From JBLHKS01 sp047620505 (lineage in GTDB: Bacteria; Verrucomicrobiota; Verrucomicrobiia; Verrucomicrobiales; DEV007), in contig JBLHKS010000011.1 of NCBI GenBank assembly GCA_047620505.1, positions 1-64,000 of the forward strand: 64,000 nucleotides of DNA, written 5' to 3'. Positions 53,886-62,750 of the stretch are shown here, piece by piece. Each line of letters opens with the position of its first letter. The first letter of the stretch is position 1. The notes under the pieces are model-generated. The model had not been told where the DNA came from. It ran no database searches and saw nothing but the letters and a program-made list of their open reading frames with translations. The translations under genes and the position numbers were made by a program.

Positions 53886-55286
53886 ATGCTGGAAAAGCCA
53901 AGCCCCCGCCCTCCCCGCGAAATAAACTGGGGCACCGTCATTCAAATTACGGTTCTTCCGGTCGCCGTCTCGGCGGGCTTTTTTCTACCGTTGATTTTTC
54001 TATTTTTCGACGCCTACAACCAACACTCCGATAAGAAGTCTGGAGCGGCTGATCGCCAGGAAAAGAAAGCCGCATTCTGGGCTGCTCGCGGAGTCGGAGA
54101 CGACGATGTCAAGCCGTGGGAGGCTTACGCGGCGATCAAGGACGGCAAGAGGCTCTATGGAGTCTACTGCCTGAGCTGTCATCAAGCCGAGGGGCATGGC
54201 TTGGCCGGGATGGCTCCGTTCATTCGGAATCCGGATTTTCTGGCGATGGCCTCGGATCAGTTCCTGAGAAACACGATTATCGCCGGACGACCGGGAACCT
54301 CGATGATGTCGTGGGCTCATTTAAAGCGGGAGGAAAAAGACAACCTCATCGCCTACCTGCGATCCGCCGAATCAACCGGCCATTCCGTTTCGATCGAGGT
54401 GGACTCTCAGCGGAAGCACGAAGGTTCCGCAGAAGCTGGGAAAGGTCTTTACGCGACTTTTTGCGCAGCCTGCCACGGCCAGAACGCCACCGGTTACGCG
54501 GAAGGTGGCTCGGGACCCGCGATCGGAAATGGAGGGTTCCTCGCCGTCGCATCCGACGACTTCATTTTCCAGACAGTTAAGCACGGCCGACGAGGAACCG
54601 CGATGCGGTCGTTCATGGGTGCCCATGGTTTGGCGAATCTCGCCGAGAGCGAAGTCGGAAGCATCATCGCTTACCTCCGCAGTGATCGCGAACCAGTCGC
54701 GATCGCTCCAGCAGCTGCTGGACCGGATCCAAAGGAGGGCCAGATGCATTTTGCTGCAAACTGCGCGGCTTGCCATCAACTCGACGGCAGTGGCTTGCCC
54801 GGCATCGCGCCAAGCATCCGAAACGCGGATTTCCTGGCGATCGCCGACGACCATTTCATCAAAGAAACCGTGCGCCGCGGCCGCGTCGGAACCGCCATGA
54901 TTCAACGGCCGGACCTGACTGAGCCAGTGCTGGATCACATCATCGCTTACCTGCGTTCTGTGCCGTCAAGCTGCGCGCCGAAGGTCACTGTTGATCCCTC
55001 CAAACAACTCGCGCAGCTGGGTGACTCGAATGCCGGTCACGACAAGTTCGCGGTCTTCTGCGCGGCCTGTCATGGCGAGGCCGGCAAAGGCTACGTGGTT
55101 GGCGGCTCAGGTCCCGCTATCGGGCTACCCGGATTCCTCGACCTCGCTTCCGACGATTACATTTTCCAGACTCTGAAACATGGTCGCTCTGGCACCGCGA
55201 TGCGGCCGTTTCTCGGTGCCACCGGGCTGGCGAACCTCGCCGAGTCCGACATTCACGACATCATTGCCTACCTTCGAAAACTATGA
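53886..55286 (+). CDS. Membrane-anchored tetraheme cytochrome c with ABAB-duplicated domains
   Basis: 466 residues. A membrane helix (about 17-42; VIQITVLPVAVSAGFFLPLIFLFF) anchors four cytochrome-c domains with haem sites C95-LSCH99, C193-AACH197, C294-AACH298 and C393-AACH397. Domains 1 and 3 share GLAGMAPFIRNPDFLA-type sequence; domains 2 and 4 share GGSGPAIGNGGFL, ASDDFIFQTVKHGRRGTAMR and LANLAES, so the protein arose by duplication of a two-domain unit. As the first gene of the nap-like operon (4-bp overlap with napA) it probably feeds electrons to the reductase in place of NapB/NapC. Confidence 0.93.
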   Translation: MLEKPSPRPPREINWGTVIQITVLPVAVSAGFFLPLIFLFFDAYNQHSDKKSGAADRQEKKAAFWAARGVGDDDVKPWEAYAAIKDGKRLYGVYCLSCHQAEGHGLAGMAPFIRNPDFLAMASDQFLRNTIIAGRPGTSMMSWAHLKREEKDNLIAYLRSAESTGHSVSIEVDSQRKHEGSAEAGKGLYATFCAACHGQNATGYAEGGSGPAIGNGGFLAVASDDFIFQTVKHGRRGTAMRSFMGAHGLANLAESEVGSIIAYLRSDREPVAIAPAAAGPDPKEGQMHFAANCAACHQLDGSGLPGIAPSIRNADFLAIADDHFIKETVRRGRVGTAMIQRPDLTEPVLDHIIAYLRSVPSSCAPKVTVDPSKQLAQLGDSNAGHDKFAVFCAACHGEAGKGYVVGGSGPAIGLPGFLDLASDDYIFQTLKHGRSGTAMRPFLGATGLANLAESDIHDIIAYLRKL

Positions 55287-57901
55287 AACGACGCACATTC
55301 GCCAAGTCCGGCTGCACAGCAGCTGCTCTCTCAACAGGAGTCACTAAAACCGGCTGGGCGGTCCCGAATGACGGGATCGAGTTGGAAAAACCGGACTCGC
55401 CGACCGATCTCTACGCCGCTTGTCCCTACTGTGGTGTTGGCTGCGGGACGATCCTCAAAACGCAGAATGGCCGGATCACGAACATCGTTCCAGACAAGGA
55501 TCACCCTACTAACAAAGGGCTTCAGTGCATCAAAGGTCTAACATCCGCCGAAGCAATTTATGTTAACCGCTTAAACAAGCCGTTAATTCGAAAGGACATG
55601 TCGGACCCGCTTCGCGGTCATGTTTCCGCCACCAAAGGATCCTACGACCCGAGCTTGTTCCGCGAAGCGAGTTGGGAAGAAGCCGAGGAACTTATCGCGG
55701 ACCAGATCGCCGAGATTGTCAAAACCTCTGGCGGAAACGCCGTCGGGCTCTACGGATCTGGTCAACTTTCGCTCGAAGGCCAATATCTCGAAAACATCTT
55801 CATGAAGGGCGTGATCGGCTCGAACACGATCGAAGCCAACGCCCGGATGTGCATGACCTCGGCCGTAACCGGTTACTTTAAGTCGCTAGGCTCCGACACC
55901 CCTCCAACCTGCTACGACGACGTCGAAATCGCCGACATGATCTGCTTCTGGGGCCACAACGCGCGTGGCGCCCATCCGATCCTTTACTGGCGTGTCGCGG
56001 ACACAAAATCTCAGCGCGACGTTCCCACGCTCGTCGTCGATCCTCGCCGGACCGGCACGGTTCAGGGCTTGGAAAACGTCAATGCCGAAAACAGTTTCCA
56101 CTTCCCGACGATCAACGGAGATATCTCGATCCATAACGCCTTGGCCTATGCCATTATGGAAGATCACGAGGACGCGGTTGCGTGGGATTTCCTCAAGAGT
56201 CACACCACCGGCTGGCAGGAATACGTCGATGCCGTGAAGGCTGGTTACAGACCCGAAGACGTCGAAGACAAGACGAAGATTCCGGCCGCTGAGATTCGGA
56301 AAGTGGCTGCGATCTGGGCAAAGGCCAGCATCAAAGGAAGAGAGCGAGGAACTGGCGGGGTGCTGAGCATCTGGGGAATCGGCTACAACCAGCATATCCA
56401 CGGTCAGCACAACACCATAAGCCTGATCAATCTGATGGCTTTGACCGGCAACATCGGTCGACCCGGTTGCGGCCCGCATTCCCAGACGGGTCAGCCAAAC
56501 GCGATGGGTGAACGCCTGACCGGCGGCCTGACCGGACGCTTGCCGTTTAACATCGGCATCGAGAATGCCGAACATCGCAAGTGGTGCGCAGAGCAGTGGG
56601 GGATCCCTCAGGAGCGGCTCGATGTAGTCGCCGGAATGCAGAACACCGGCATGGCTGTCGGCATGATGGAGCGTGCGATCAAGGGCGACGTTCAGGCGAT
56701 GTTCCTGATCTACGCGACGCACATCGATCTCCCTGATACCTACAATCTCGCCCGGCCGGCGCTGACGAAGACCTTCACCGTCGTTCAGGAGATCTATAAG
56801 GACGCGCCGAATAATCTCTATGCGGACGTGATTCTCCCAGCCGCTACCTGGGGCGAATGGATCAACGGGATCTACGTTCAGTCCGAGCGCAGGCTCTACG
56901 TAACCGAAGGCACTGGAAACCCTGTCAAAGGCTGCCGCCCGGACATGGACATGGTGATCGATAAGGGCAAGCTGATTGCCGAACGCCTTGAGCTCGACGC
57001 GAAGAAAATTTTCCCTTACGAACGCAAGGAGCACGGCTTCTATGACCCCGAAGAAGTCTTCCGCGATTTCATCAAAGCCTCCAAAGGCACGGACGCCGAC
57101 CTGACCGGGATTCTGGAAGTTGAAAAGGAAACCGGCGAATCGCCTTACGATCAGATCAAGAGACTGCGCGGCATCCAGTGGCCCGCACCGACCGCGGCAA
57201 TCGCCAAAGCCGGTGGAACGAAACGACGCTACATGGCGCAGGAAGAATACTGGCCCGGCAAGCCGTATGGCGAGTTTCGTCACGAGGACGGCAAGCTGCA
57301 CATCCACATGTGCCAGCAGGATTACACGCGTTATCGAGAGATCACCGACGAGCTCTCGAAAGCTGGAACGGATCCGAATTTCTTCATCTCAGACAACGAG
57401 CATCTGCTGATCGCCGCTCGCGACGCGGGCCTTACTCCGGAATTGCCCCACGGCGAATTTCTCGGCAAGAAACTCGAGGAGGTGCCGAAGGACAAATATC
57501 CCTTCTGGTGGGCAACCGGCGTGGTCTACGAACACTTCCACACTGCCAAAACTATTCGGGCGGGCACAACGAAGAAGCTCGTGCCGGAGATGTACGTCGA
57601 GATGCATCCCGACGACGCCGCCGAACTCGGCGTTAAAGATGGCGAGTGGGTTCGAGTCGTGACGCGCCGCGGCGAGATCGAAGCCCGTGTTTCAATCGGG
57701 CTTGATTCCGTGGTTAAGCCGGCTCGAAACACCGTGCCGAAGGGATTTCTCTTCAGCCCTTGGAATCTCTCGGTAGCCGACTCAGCCGATCCAGAAAAGA
57801 ACAAGTGGCTCGCAAACGGAACAACCCATCGCGCTTACGATCCGGTCTCTGGCCAAGCGGATTTCAAGAAATGCGCGGCGCGTGTTGAAAGACTCGGCTG
57901 A
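55283..57901 (+). CDS. napA: Molybdopterin oxidoreductase, periplasmic nitrate reductase-like catalytic subunit
   Basis: 872 residues. The start MKRRTFAKSGCTAAAL fits a Tat signal. The [4Fe-4S] motif CPYCGVGCGTIL...CIKG (about 47-85) is followed by the catalytic domain with ARMCMTSAV, whose Cys (about 190) would ligate molybdenum as in NapA. The C-terminal molydopterin-dinucleotide domain starts near 740 (MYVEMHPDDAAELGVKDGEWVRVVTRRG). Neighbouring NapG/NapH-like genes support nitrate reductase, but arsenate-, selenate- or formate-type relatives cannot be excluded from sequence alone. Confidence 0.85.
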   Translation: MKRRTFAKSGCTAAALSTGVTKTGWAVPNDGIELEKPDSPTDLYAACPYCGVGCGTILKTQNGRITNIVPDKDHPTNKGLQCIKGLTSAEAIYVNRLNKPLIRKDMSDPLRGHVSATKGSYDPSLFREASWEEAEELIADQIAEIVKTSGGNAVGLYGSGQLSLEGQYLENIFMKGVIGSNTIEANARMCMTSAVTGYFKSLGSDTPPTCYDDVEIADMICFWGHNARGAHPILYWRVADTKSQRDVPTLVVDPRRTGTVQGLENVNAENSFHFPTINGDISIHNALAYAIMEDHEDAVAWDFLKSHTTGWQEYVDAVKAGYRPEDVEDKTKIPAAEIRKVAAIWAKASIKGRERGTGGVLSIWGIGYNQHIHGQHNTISLINLMALTGNIGRPGCGPHSQTGQPNAMGERLTGGLTGRLPFNIGIENAEHRKWCAEQWGIPQERLDVVAGMQNTGMAVGMMERAIKGDVQAMFLIYATHIDLPDTYNLARPALTKTFTVVQEIYKDAPNNLYADVILPAATWGEWINGIYVQSERRLYVTEGTGNPVKGCRPDMDMVIDKGKLIAERLELDAKKIFPYERKEHGFYDPEEVFRDFIKASKGTDADLTGILEVEKETGESPYDQIKRLRGIQWPAPTAAIAKAGGTKRRYMAQEEYWPGKPYGEFRHEDGKLHIHMCQQDYTRYREITDELSKAGTDPNFFISDNEHLLIAARDAGLTPELPHGEFLGKKLEEVPKDKYPFWWATGVVYEHFHTAKTIRAGTTKKLVPEMYVEMHPDDAAELGVKDGEWVRVVTRRGEIEARVSIGLDSVVKPARNTVPKGFLFSPWNLSVADSADPEKNKWLANGTTHRAYDPVSGQADFKKCAARVERLG

Positions 57902-58518
57902 TGCCCAAAATTAGCCGATCCGGGTTTCTTCGCGCCTTCCTCATCGGCGTGTTCGTTCCGCTGTTGTATCCTTTGCTTGACCTGTTCGGGAACAAGAGCC
58001 GTCGCCGCAAAAGTCCGCTCCGCCCACCCGGAGCGAAAGCTGAAAAGGAGTTTCTCAGTGACTGCATTGCCTGCGGCCAGTGCGCCAACGTTTGCCCTAA
58101 CAAATGCATAACGCTGTCGGGCCTCGAGAATGGTGTCGAGCACCTTGGCACGCCCCGAATCGACGCACGGGCTCAGGCCTGCATCCTTTGCATGGCCTGC
58201 ACCCAGGTTTGCCCGACTCAGGCGTTGGAGAAGCTCGAGCCAACGCCTGAAGGGATCCGCGCCGTCAAAATGGGGCTCGCATTTGTCTCAGAGGACATGT
58301 GTTATTCGTTCTCTGGCCGGACCTGCGGTGTTTGCTACCGTGCTTGCCCGCTGCCCGGCAAAGCGATGACGCTCGGCCTCTACGAACAGCCTCACGTTCA
58401 TGCCGAACACTGCATCGGCTGCGGACTCTGCGAGCAGGCCTGCGTGAAAATGCCGCAAGCGATCCGGGTTGTGCCAACGGCCGATCTCGAAACCCAGGCT
58501 CCAATCGCCACTACCTGA
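57901..58518 (+). CDS. napG: NapG-like ferredoxin with four [4Fe-4S] motifs
   Basis: 205 residues. A short export/membrane start (SGFLRAFLIGVFVPLLYPLLDLF) is followed by CIACGQCANVCPNKC, CILCMACTQVCP, CGVCYRACPLP and CIGCGLCEQACVKMP, the pattern of periplasmic NapG. It should pass electrons from NapH to the reductase or cytochrome. Its ATG overlaps the last base of napA (TGATG). Confidence 0.88.
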   Translation: MPKISRSGFLRAFLIGVFVPLLYPLLDLFGNKSRRRKSPLRPPGAKAEKEFLSDCIACGQCANVCPNKCITLSGLENGVEHLGTPRIDARAQACILCMACTQVCPTQALEKLEPTPEGIRAVKMGLAFVSEDMCYSFSGRTCGVCYRACPLPGKAMTLGLYEQPHVHAEHCIGCGLCEQACVKMPQAIRVVPTADLETQAPIATT

Positions 58519-58521
58519 CCG

Positions 58522-59463
58522 ATGCGAGCAGGCAGAACATTGTTAGTGCTTTCGATCGTCACCCGCGCGGGCGTCATCGGCCTGCTCTGCTTGCTCGCTT
58601 TGCTCACCAACTACAACAATCTCAAGCACGCCTACAACCACCCGCGACTCGTCGAACTAAGCGAAGGCAAAGCGATGCGAGCCTTTTACGAGGCGACCGA
58701 CAAGTTCTTTTCGAAGTTCAGCGACGACCCAGCAGCTGCTGCGCGGACCAGCGGCGGGATGACGTGGTCGATCCGCCTCGGAGGCGTCCCATTCACCGAT
58801 CCGGTGGCCGCAATGTCCGTCGGTGCCAAGAGTCACCGCTGGGAGTTGGGATTCGCGCTGGGGTTGATCATTCCGATCTCGCTGGCCCTGCTTTTCGGCC
58901 GAGTGTTCTGCTCGTACGTCTGCCCGGCTTCATTGGTTTTCTTCGCGATTTCCCGCGTGCGGCGCTTGCTGGCGAAGTTTTTCTGGCTGCCTGAAGTCTC
59001 GCTCAACCGGGGATTCTGCTGGGGAATTCTTGTGGGTGGGCTGGTCACCGCGGTCTGGATTGGTCACGGAGTCTGGACCCTCGTACTGCCCTATTTTGCA
59101 CTGGGCCAAACCCTGTTTCACGGCATCGCCTACGGCGCGATCTCGTTTGCGCTTGGCAGTCTCATCGTTTTCGCCCTGCTCGATTTGATCATGGGCAAGC
59201 AGTTCACCTGCCGTTACATCTGCCCCACAGGACGATTGTTAGGCGCGATTGGCCGCAAGTCGCTCTTCGCGATCAAACGCGACGCCCCAGCCTGCCTTGA
59301 AAGCTGCACAAGTTGCGTCGATGTCTGTCCGATGAAAGTGGCCCCGAAATTCGACGAGACGATCGACTGCTCGATGTGTGGCGAGTGCCTGACGATTTGC
59401 CCGACTCAATGTCTCTCGATCGGCCTGCGCGGCAAGGACCCGCGAAAGGCTCCCGCATCATGA
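58522..59463 (+). CDS. napH: NapH-like membrane quinol-oxidising ferredoxin
   Basis: 313 residues with about five membrane helices, the two paired motifs CSYVCPASL (about 133) and CRYICPTGRL (about 233), and a cytoplasmic double cluster CLESCTSCVDVCPMK ... CSMCGECLTICPTQC at the C-terminus. The build is that of NapH/NosR-type proteins that take electrons from quinol. It starts 3 bp after napG. Confidence 0.9.
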   Translation: MRAGRTLLVLSIVTRAGVIGLLCLLALLTNYNNLKHAYNHPRLVELSEGKAMRAFYEATDKFFSKFSDDPAAAARTSGGMTWSIRLGGVPFTDPVAAMSVGAKSHRWELGFALGLIIPISLALLFGRVFCSYVCPASLVFFAISRVRRLLAKFFWLPEVSLNRGFCWGILVGGLVTAVWIGHGVWTLVLPYFALGQTLFHGIAYGAISFALGSLIVFALLDLIMGKQFTCRYICPTGRLLGAIGRKSLFAIKRDAPACLESCTSCVDVCPMKVAPKFDETIDCSMCGECLTICPTQCLSIGLRGKDPRKAPAS

Positions 59464-60065
59464 AAAAAACTCTCCTGGCTCTATTCGCAATCGCGCTGCC
59501 TGGCGTGTTGCTGGCCCACCACTTCAAAGGACTTCCTCACTACAATTACTTTGAGAACTATCCTCAGGTTCCGGAGGAAGAGTTCATTGGACAGGCGGGC
59601 GATTATGAAGTCTCGCTCGTGGTCTACGATTTTCAGGGAATCAATCGTGACAACGTCGAGAACCCCGAAAACGTCCGACTCTTTCTCGTGATCTTCAATT
59701 TGCAGGACAACCGCGTCTACGGCGGTCCATTGACGTTAGATGTCCTCGATCGCGGCGAGGTCGCTCATACCCTGCACATGCCGGAATCCGAGTTGGAAAA
59801 CCTCTACTCGATGCACCGAAAACTGCCGGACACCGGCAAGTACTCGCTTCGGTTGACGCTTCACGACGAAAACGACCTCGTCTGCACAATCCCGTTTCAG
59901 CTGTCCTCCCAGAAAATTCATTGGGGAAACTGGATCGGGATCGGGCTCGGAGTGTTGGTCGTGGTCGCGGCCGTAGGGGCTCGGCGAGCGAGGGTCAAAC
60001 AAGACCGGGTCGAAGCGTCACGCGAGCGGCGCGCTCGCGAGAAATCCGCAGCCGCTAACGCCTGA
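59460..60065 (+). CDS. Exported single-TM protein of the nap-like operon, unknown
   Basis: From ATG 59460, overlapping the napH stop as ATGA, 201 residues: signal peptide (MKKTLLALFAIALPGVLLA), then HHFKGLPHYNYFENYPQVPEEEFIG, a beta-sandwich-like domain (YEVSLVVYDFQGI ... VRLFLVIFNLQDNRVYGGPLTLDVLD ... TGKYSLRLTLHDENDLVCTIPFQLS) and a C-terminal membrane helix (WIGIGLGVLVVVAAVGA) with a basic tail. His residues near the mature start could bind metal. The domain resembles YtkA/FixH-like folds; no proven function. Confidence 0.8.
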   Translation: MKKTLLALFAIALPGVLLAHHFKGLPHYNYFENYPQVPEEEFIGQAGDYEVSLVVYDFQGINRDNVENPENVRLFLVIFNLQDNRVYGGPLTLDVLDRGEVAHTLHMPESELENLYSMHRKLPDTGKYSLRLTLHDENDLVCTIPFQLSSQKIHWGNWIGIGLGVLVVVAAVGARRARVKQDRVEASRERRAREKSAAANA

Positions 60066-60787
60066 TGGCCGACTTCAGCCGCAGACAACTCTTTCGACTT
60101 CGGCTCGGCGGACTGGGCAGCGAGATCGGTAAAGCCGTCGCCAGCAAGAGGCCAGATGGCGAAGTCGAAGAGCAGCCATTTCTGCGGCCGCCGGGCGCTC
60201 TGGAAGATGAAGACGATTTTCTTTCAAGCTGTGAACGCTGTCATGCATGCGCGGACGCCTGCCCACACGATGTGATCCGCCAGTTTGGCCCAGCATTCGG
60301 GAAAATGGAGGGAACGCCGTTCATTGATCCGGCGAGTCAGCCTTGTCGTTGGTGCGAGGACATGCCTTGCGTTAACGCTTGCCCGAGCGGTGCCCTGAGC
60401 TTGAACGAAAATGGTGCCACCGCGCCGGTCGCCAAGGTAAAACTCAATCTAGATCGCTGTCTCAACACCGAGGGTATCCTTTGCGACACCTGCGCGTGGC
60501 GCTGTCCGGACCACCTGAAAGCGATTCGGATCGTGGACCGCAAGCCGATCGTCGATACCAGCAGCTGCTCGGGTTGCGGGATGTGCCTTTTCTACTGCGA
60601 CGCCGAGCCAACTGCGTTCGAATTCATCTACGACGAGGAAGATGTCGTGAGCGACGGATCGAGTGGTGCCCCGGCCAGCGATCGAAGAAACGATTCGAGG
60701 TCTGACTTTTCCAACTCGGAAAGCTCTAACGGTTCGAGCGTTTCTTCGCGATGCCCAACCGGCGGTTCGCCCGGCAATTCAGAATAA
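60065..60787 (+). CDS. NapF-like ferredoxin with an abnormal C-terminal run-on
   Basis: 240 residues starting at ATG 60065 (TGATG coupling). Cluster motifs CERCHACADACP, CRWCEDMPCVNACP, CDTCAWRCPDH and CSGCGMCLFYCDAEP occupy about 55-185 and match the cytoplasmic NapF-like/MauM-like ferredoxins. After residue 190 the frame continues as a low-complexity Ser/Arg/Asn stretch (DGSSGAPASDRRNDSRSD) that is antisense to the C-terminus of the peroxidase gene, with 160 bp overlap. The normal stop seems to have been lost. Confidence 0.82.
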   Translation: MADFSRRQLFRLRLGGLGSEIGKAVASKRPDGEVEEQPFLRPPGALEDEDDFLSSCERCHACADACPHDVIRQFGPAFGKMEGTPFIDPASQPCRWCEDMPCVNACPSGALSLNENGATAPVAKVKLNLDRCLNTEGILCDTCAWRCPDHLKAIRIVDRKPIVDTSSCSGCGMCLFYCDAEPTAFEFIYDEEDVVSDGSSGAPASDRRNDSRSDFSNSESSNGSSVSSRCPTGGSPGNSE

Positions 60788-62130
60788 TAATCGAGAACAT
60801 CGCGCAGCGTCGCGAAGCGGCCGTCATGCATGTAAGGCCCGGACTCAGCGACCCCGCGAAGGGTCGGCGTCTTGAACTCGCCGAGATTATTGATCTTAAC
60901 AACGAGGTAACGCAGCTTGACGTTCGCCTCGGGCCCGCGGTCGTCGCTGAACTCGCCAAGGCCGTTAAAACGATCGTCGAGCGCCTTGCGAATCCCGACG
61001 AATCTCGCGGAATCTTTCGGCAGATCCGGATGTCTCGAAAGGCCGATGTTGTGGAATTCTCCATCGGAAAAATTCGGTCCCGCGTGACAGAGAACGCACT
61101 TGCCGCGACCGACGAACAGCTTCAAACCGCGACGCGCGGATTCGCTGAGATGGCCGGACTCGGGCTCGTTCACAAAACGGTCGAACGCGGAATCAGCGCT
61201 CACGATTTTGCGTTCGTAGGCCTCGATCGCCTTGCCGAGATTGGCGACGAATTCGTCTAACGACGGAGTGTCCCCAAACACCGAACGATATGCAGCGCTC
61301 AGCCGTGGGTCGCTCTCCACGACCTGACGCGCATGCTCCGAAGTGGCTCCCATTTCGACTTCGCTGTGCAACGGCTGCAGGCTTTGAGCCCAGAGAGAAT
61401 CGGCGCGGCCGTCCCAAAAAAACCAGCGCTGATACGCTACGTTCCAGAGCGATTGCGAATGCCGGTCTGTCGTCGCCAGGCCTTCGGAAAGCGGCTTAGC
61501 ATCGGAAAAACCTTTGTTCGGATCATGGCAGGTCGCGCAAGAGATCTCGCCATTCGCGGAAAGCCGCTTGTCGAAAAACAGCGCCTGCCCAAACCGAGCG
61601 GCGTCTGGATTGTCGGCGACGGCGTTGGTCGGACTTGGCGGCAAATCCGGGAGAGGCGAGAGAGCCTGGATTTCGCGAAGTTCATCCGCAGTGAACGCAG
61701 TTGGCGGCGGCGCTGACTCGACGTAGACCGGAAACGACACGCGTTCCGTTCGCGTCCCCTCAGTGATCTCAACCTCAATCACCCAGTCCCCAGCCATGTG
61801 GAAGAGCATCCCGTCAACGCGGTAACGACCCGACTCGACTTCGGTGACTTCCGGTTGCGTGTTCATCCCATGCCGATGCGCCGGCATGTCGGCGTTGACG
61901 CTAACTTCCAGACCTTCCGACGCGGGTTCCACCCTCAAATCCAACGAGAAGTGTAAACTGCGCGCGATCGGATTGACGCTCGGCTCAAGGCTGACCTGAA
62001 ACGAACCTCCGTCGCTGGCACCCGTCGACGGCCATTGCTGAACGGCTGACGGCTCCACGGATTCCTGTTCGCACGCTGTCACGGAAAATAGAACGACCGC
62101 CGCCGCAATTACAAGTGGAACTCTCTTCAT
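60628..62130 (-). CDS. Lipoprotein with YtkA-like domain fused to a dihaem cytochrome-c peroxidase
   Basis: 500 residues. The signal MKRVPLVIAAAVVLFSVTAC has a lipobox (Cys20). A YtkA/FixH-like beta domain (about 40-138; VNADMPAHRHGMNTQPEVTEVESGRYRVDGMLFHMAGDWVIEVEI) is followed by a dihaem peroxidase/MauG-type domain with CATCHDPNKGFSD (about 197) and CVLCHAGPNFSDGEFHNIG (about 345), then YMHDGRFATLRDVLDYYS. It reduces hydrogen peroxide in the periplasm. Convergent with the nap-like operon. Confidence 0.92.
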   Translation of the reverse strand: MKRVPLVIAAAVVLFSVTACEQESVEPSAVQQWPSTGASDGGSFQVSLEPSVNPIARSLHFSLDLRVEPASEGLEVSVNADMPAHRHGMNTQPEVTEVESGRYRVDGMLFHMAGDWVIEVEITEGTRTERVSFPVYVESAPPPTAFTADELREIQALSPLPDLPPSPTNAVADNPDAARFGQALFFDKRLSANGEISCATCHDPNKGFSDAKPLSEGLATTDRHSQSLWNVAYQRWFFWDGRADSLWAQSLQPLHSEVEMGATSEHARQVVESDPRLSAAYRSVFGDTPSLDEFVANLGKAIEAYERKIVSADSAFDRFVNEPESGHLSESARRGLKLFVGRGKCVLCHAGPNFSDGEFHNIGLSRHPDLPKDSARFVGIRKALDDRFNGLGEFSDDRGPEANVKLRYLVVKINNLGEFKTPTLRGVAESGPYMHDGRFATLRDVLDYYSELPGEPPVGHREETLEPLELSELEKSDLESFLRSLAGAPLDPSLTTSSSS

Positions 62131-62282
62131 GCCAAAGTTTTATCCAGAACGCGCGACTTTGCTTCGCGCCGATTGACCGGAGTGTGGCGTCGCTTGGCCG
62201 AGTCCTCCATGAAACGCAAAAATCGGGTCGCGCCAGCCAACTCGTGCGCGGCAACAGTTCTGAATCCAGTCGATTCTTTTCC

Positions 62283-62741
62283 ATGACCGAGCAGCCTTCA
62301 GACCATCGCGAACTCTGGCGCGAAGCCTTTAAAGTTGTCCGCGACAGTGGACTCGGCGTCCTCACCACAGCGGATGATTCAGGCAAACCGCACGCAACTT
62401 GGATGGGCTCGGTAGGCGCGCCTCAAGACCTCAGCGAGATCTTTACGATCACCGGACCGAGCACGGATAAAATCGCCAATGTCCGGAAGAACCCAAACGC
62501 CGAGTGGATGTTCGCTTCACCCGCGAAGGAGTCGATTGTGTATTTGTCAGGGAAAATTGAGATAGTCGATGCCGAATCGGACCGCTGGAGTTACTGGAAC
62601 AAAGTGCCCAACAAAAGTCAGGCATTCTTTCTTCGATACTACGACGAAGCTGGCGGATTTGCGGTTCTGCGAATGGGGGTCGAGCGGGTCGTTTTCTGCA
62701 AGCCAATGGCCTTCCGCAAAATTGTATTGAAGGACGGCTGA
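62283..62741 (+). CDS. Pyridoxamine-5'-phosphate-oxidase-like FMN-binding protein
   Basis: From ATG 62283 (MTEQPSDHRELWREAFKVV) the 152-residue protein has the split-barrel flavin-binding fold (GVLTTADDSGKPHATWMGSVG, STDKIANVRKNPNAEWMF, IVYLSGKIEIVDAESDRWSYW) of general-stress-protein-26-type proteins. Role unknown; redox or stress related by context. The longer frame upstream overlaps the peroxidase promoter and was rejected. Confidence 0.85.
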   Translation: MTEQPSDHRELWREAFKVVRDSGLGVLTTADDSGKPHATWMGSVGAPQDLSEIFTITGPSTDKIANVRKNPNAEWMFASPAKESIVYLSGKIEIVDAESDRWSYWNKVPNKSQAFFLRYYDEAGGFAVLRMGVERVVFCKPMAFRKIVLKDG

Positions 62742-62750
62742 CGGGTCTCG

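Noticed and set aside
1545..59245. Frequent CCTAAC/GTTAGG hexamers
   Set aside because: I count around twenty, which is not more than base composition predicts for a hexamer on two strands.
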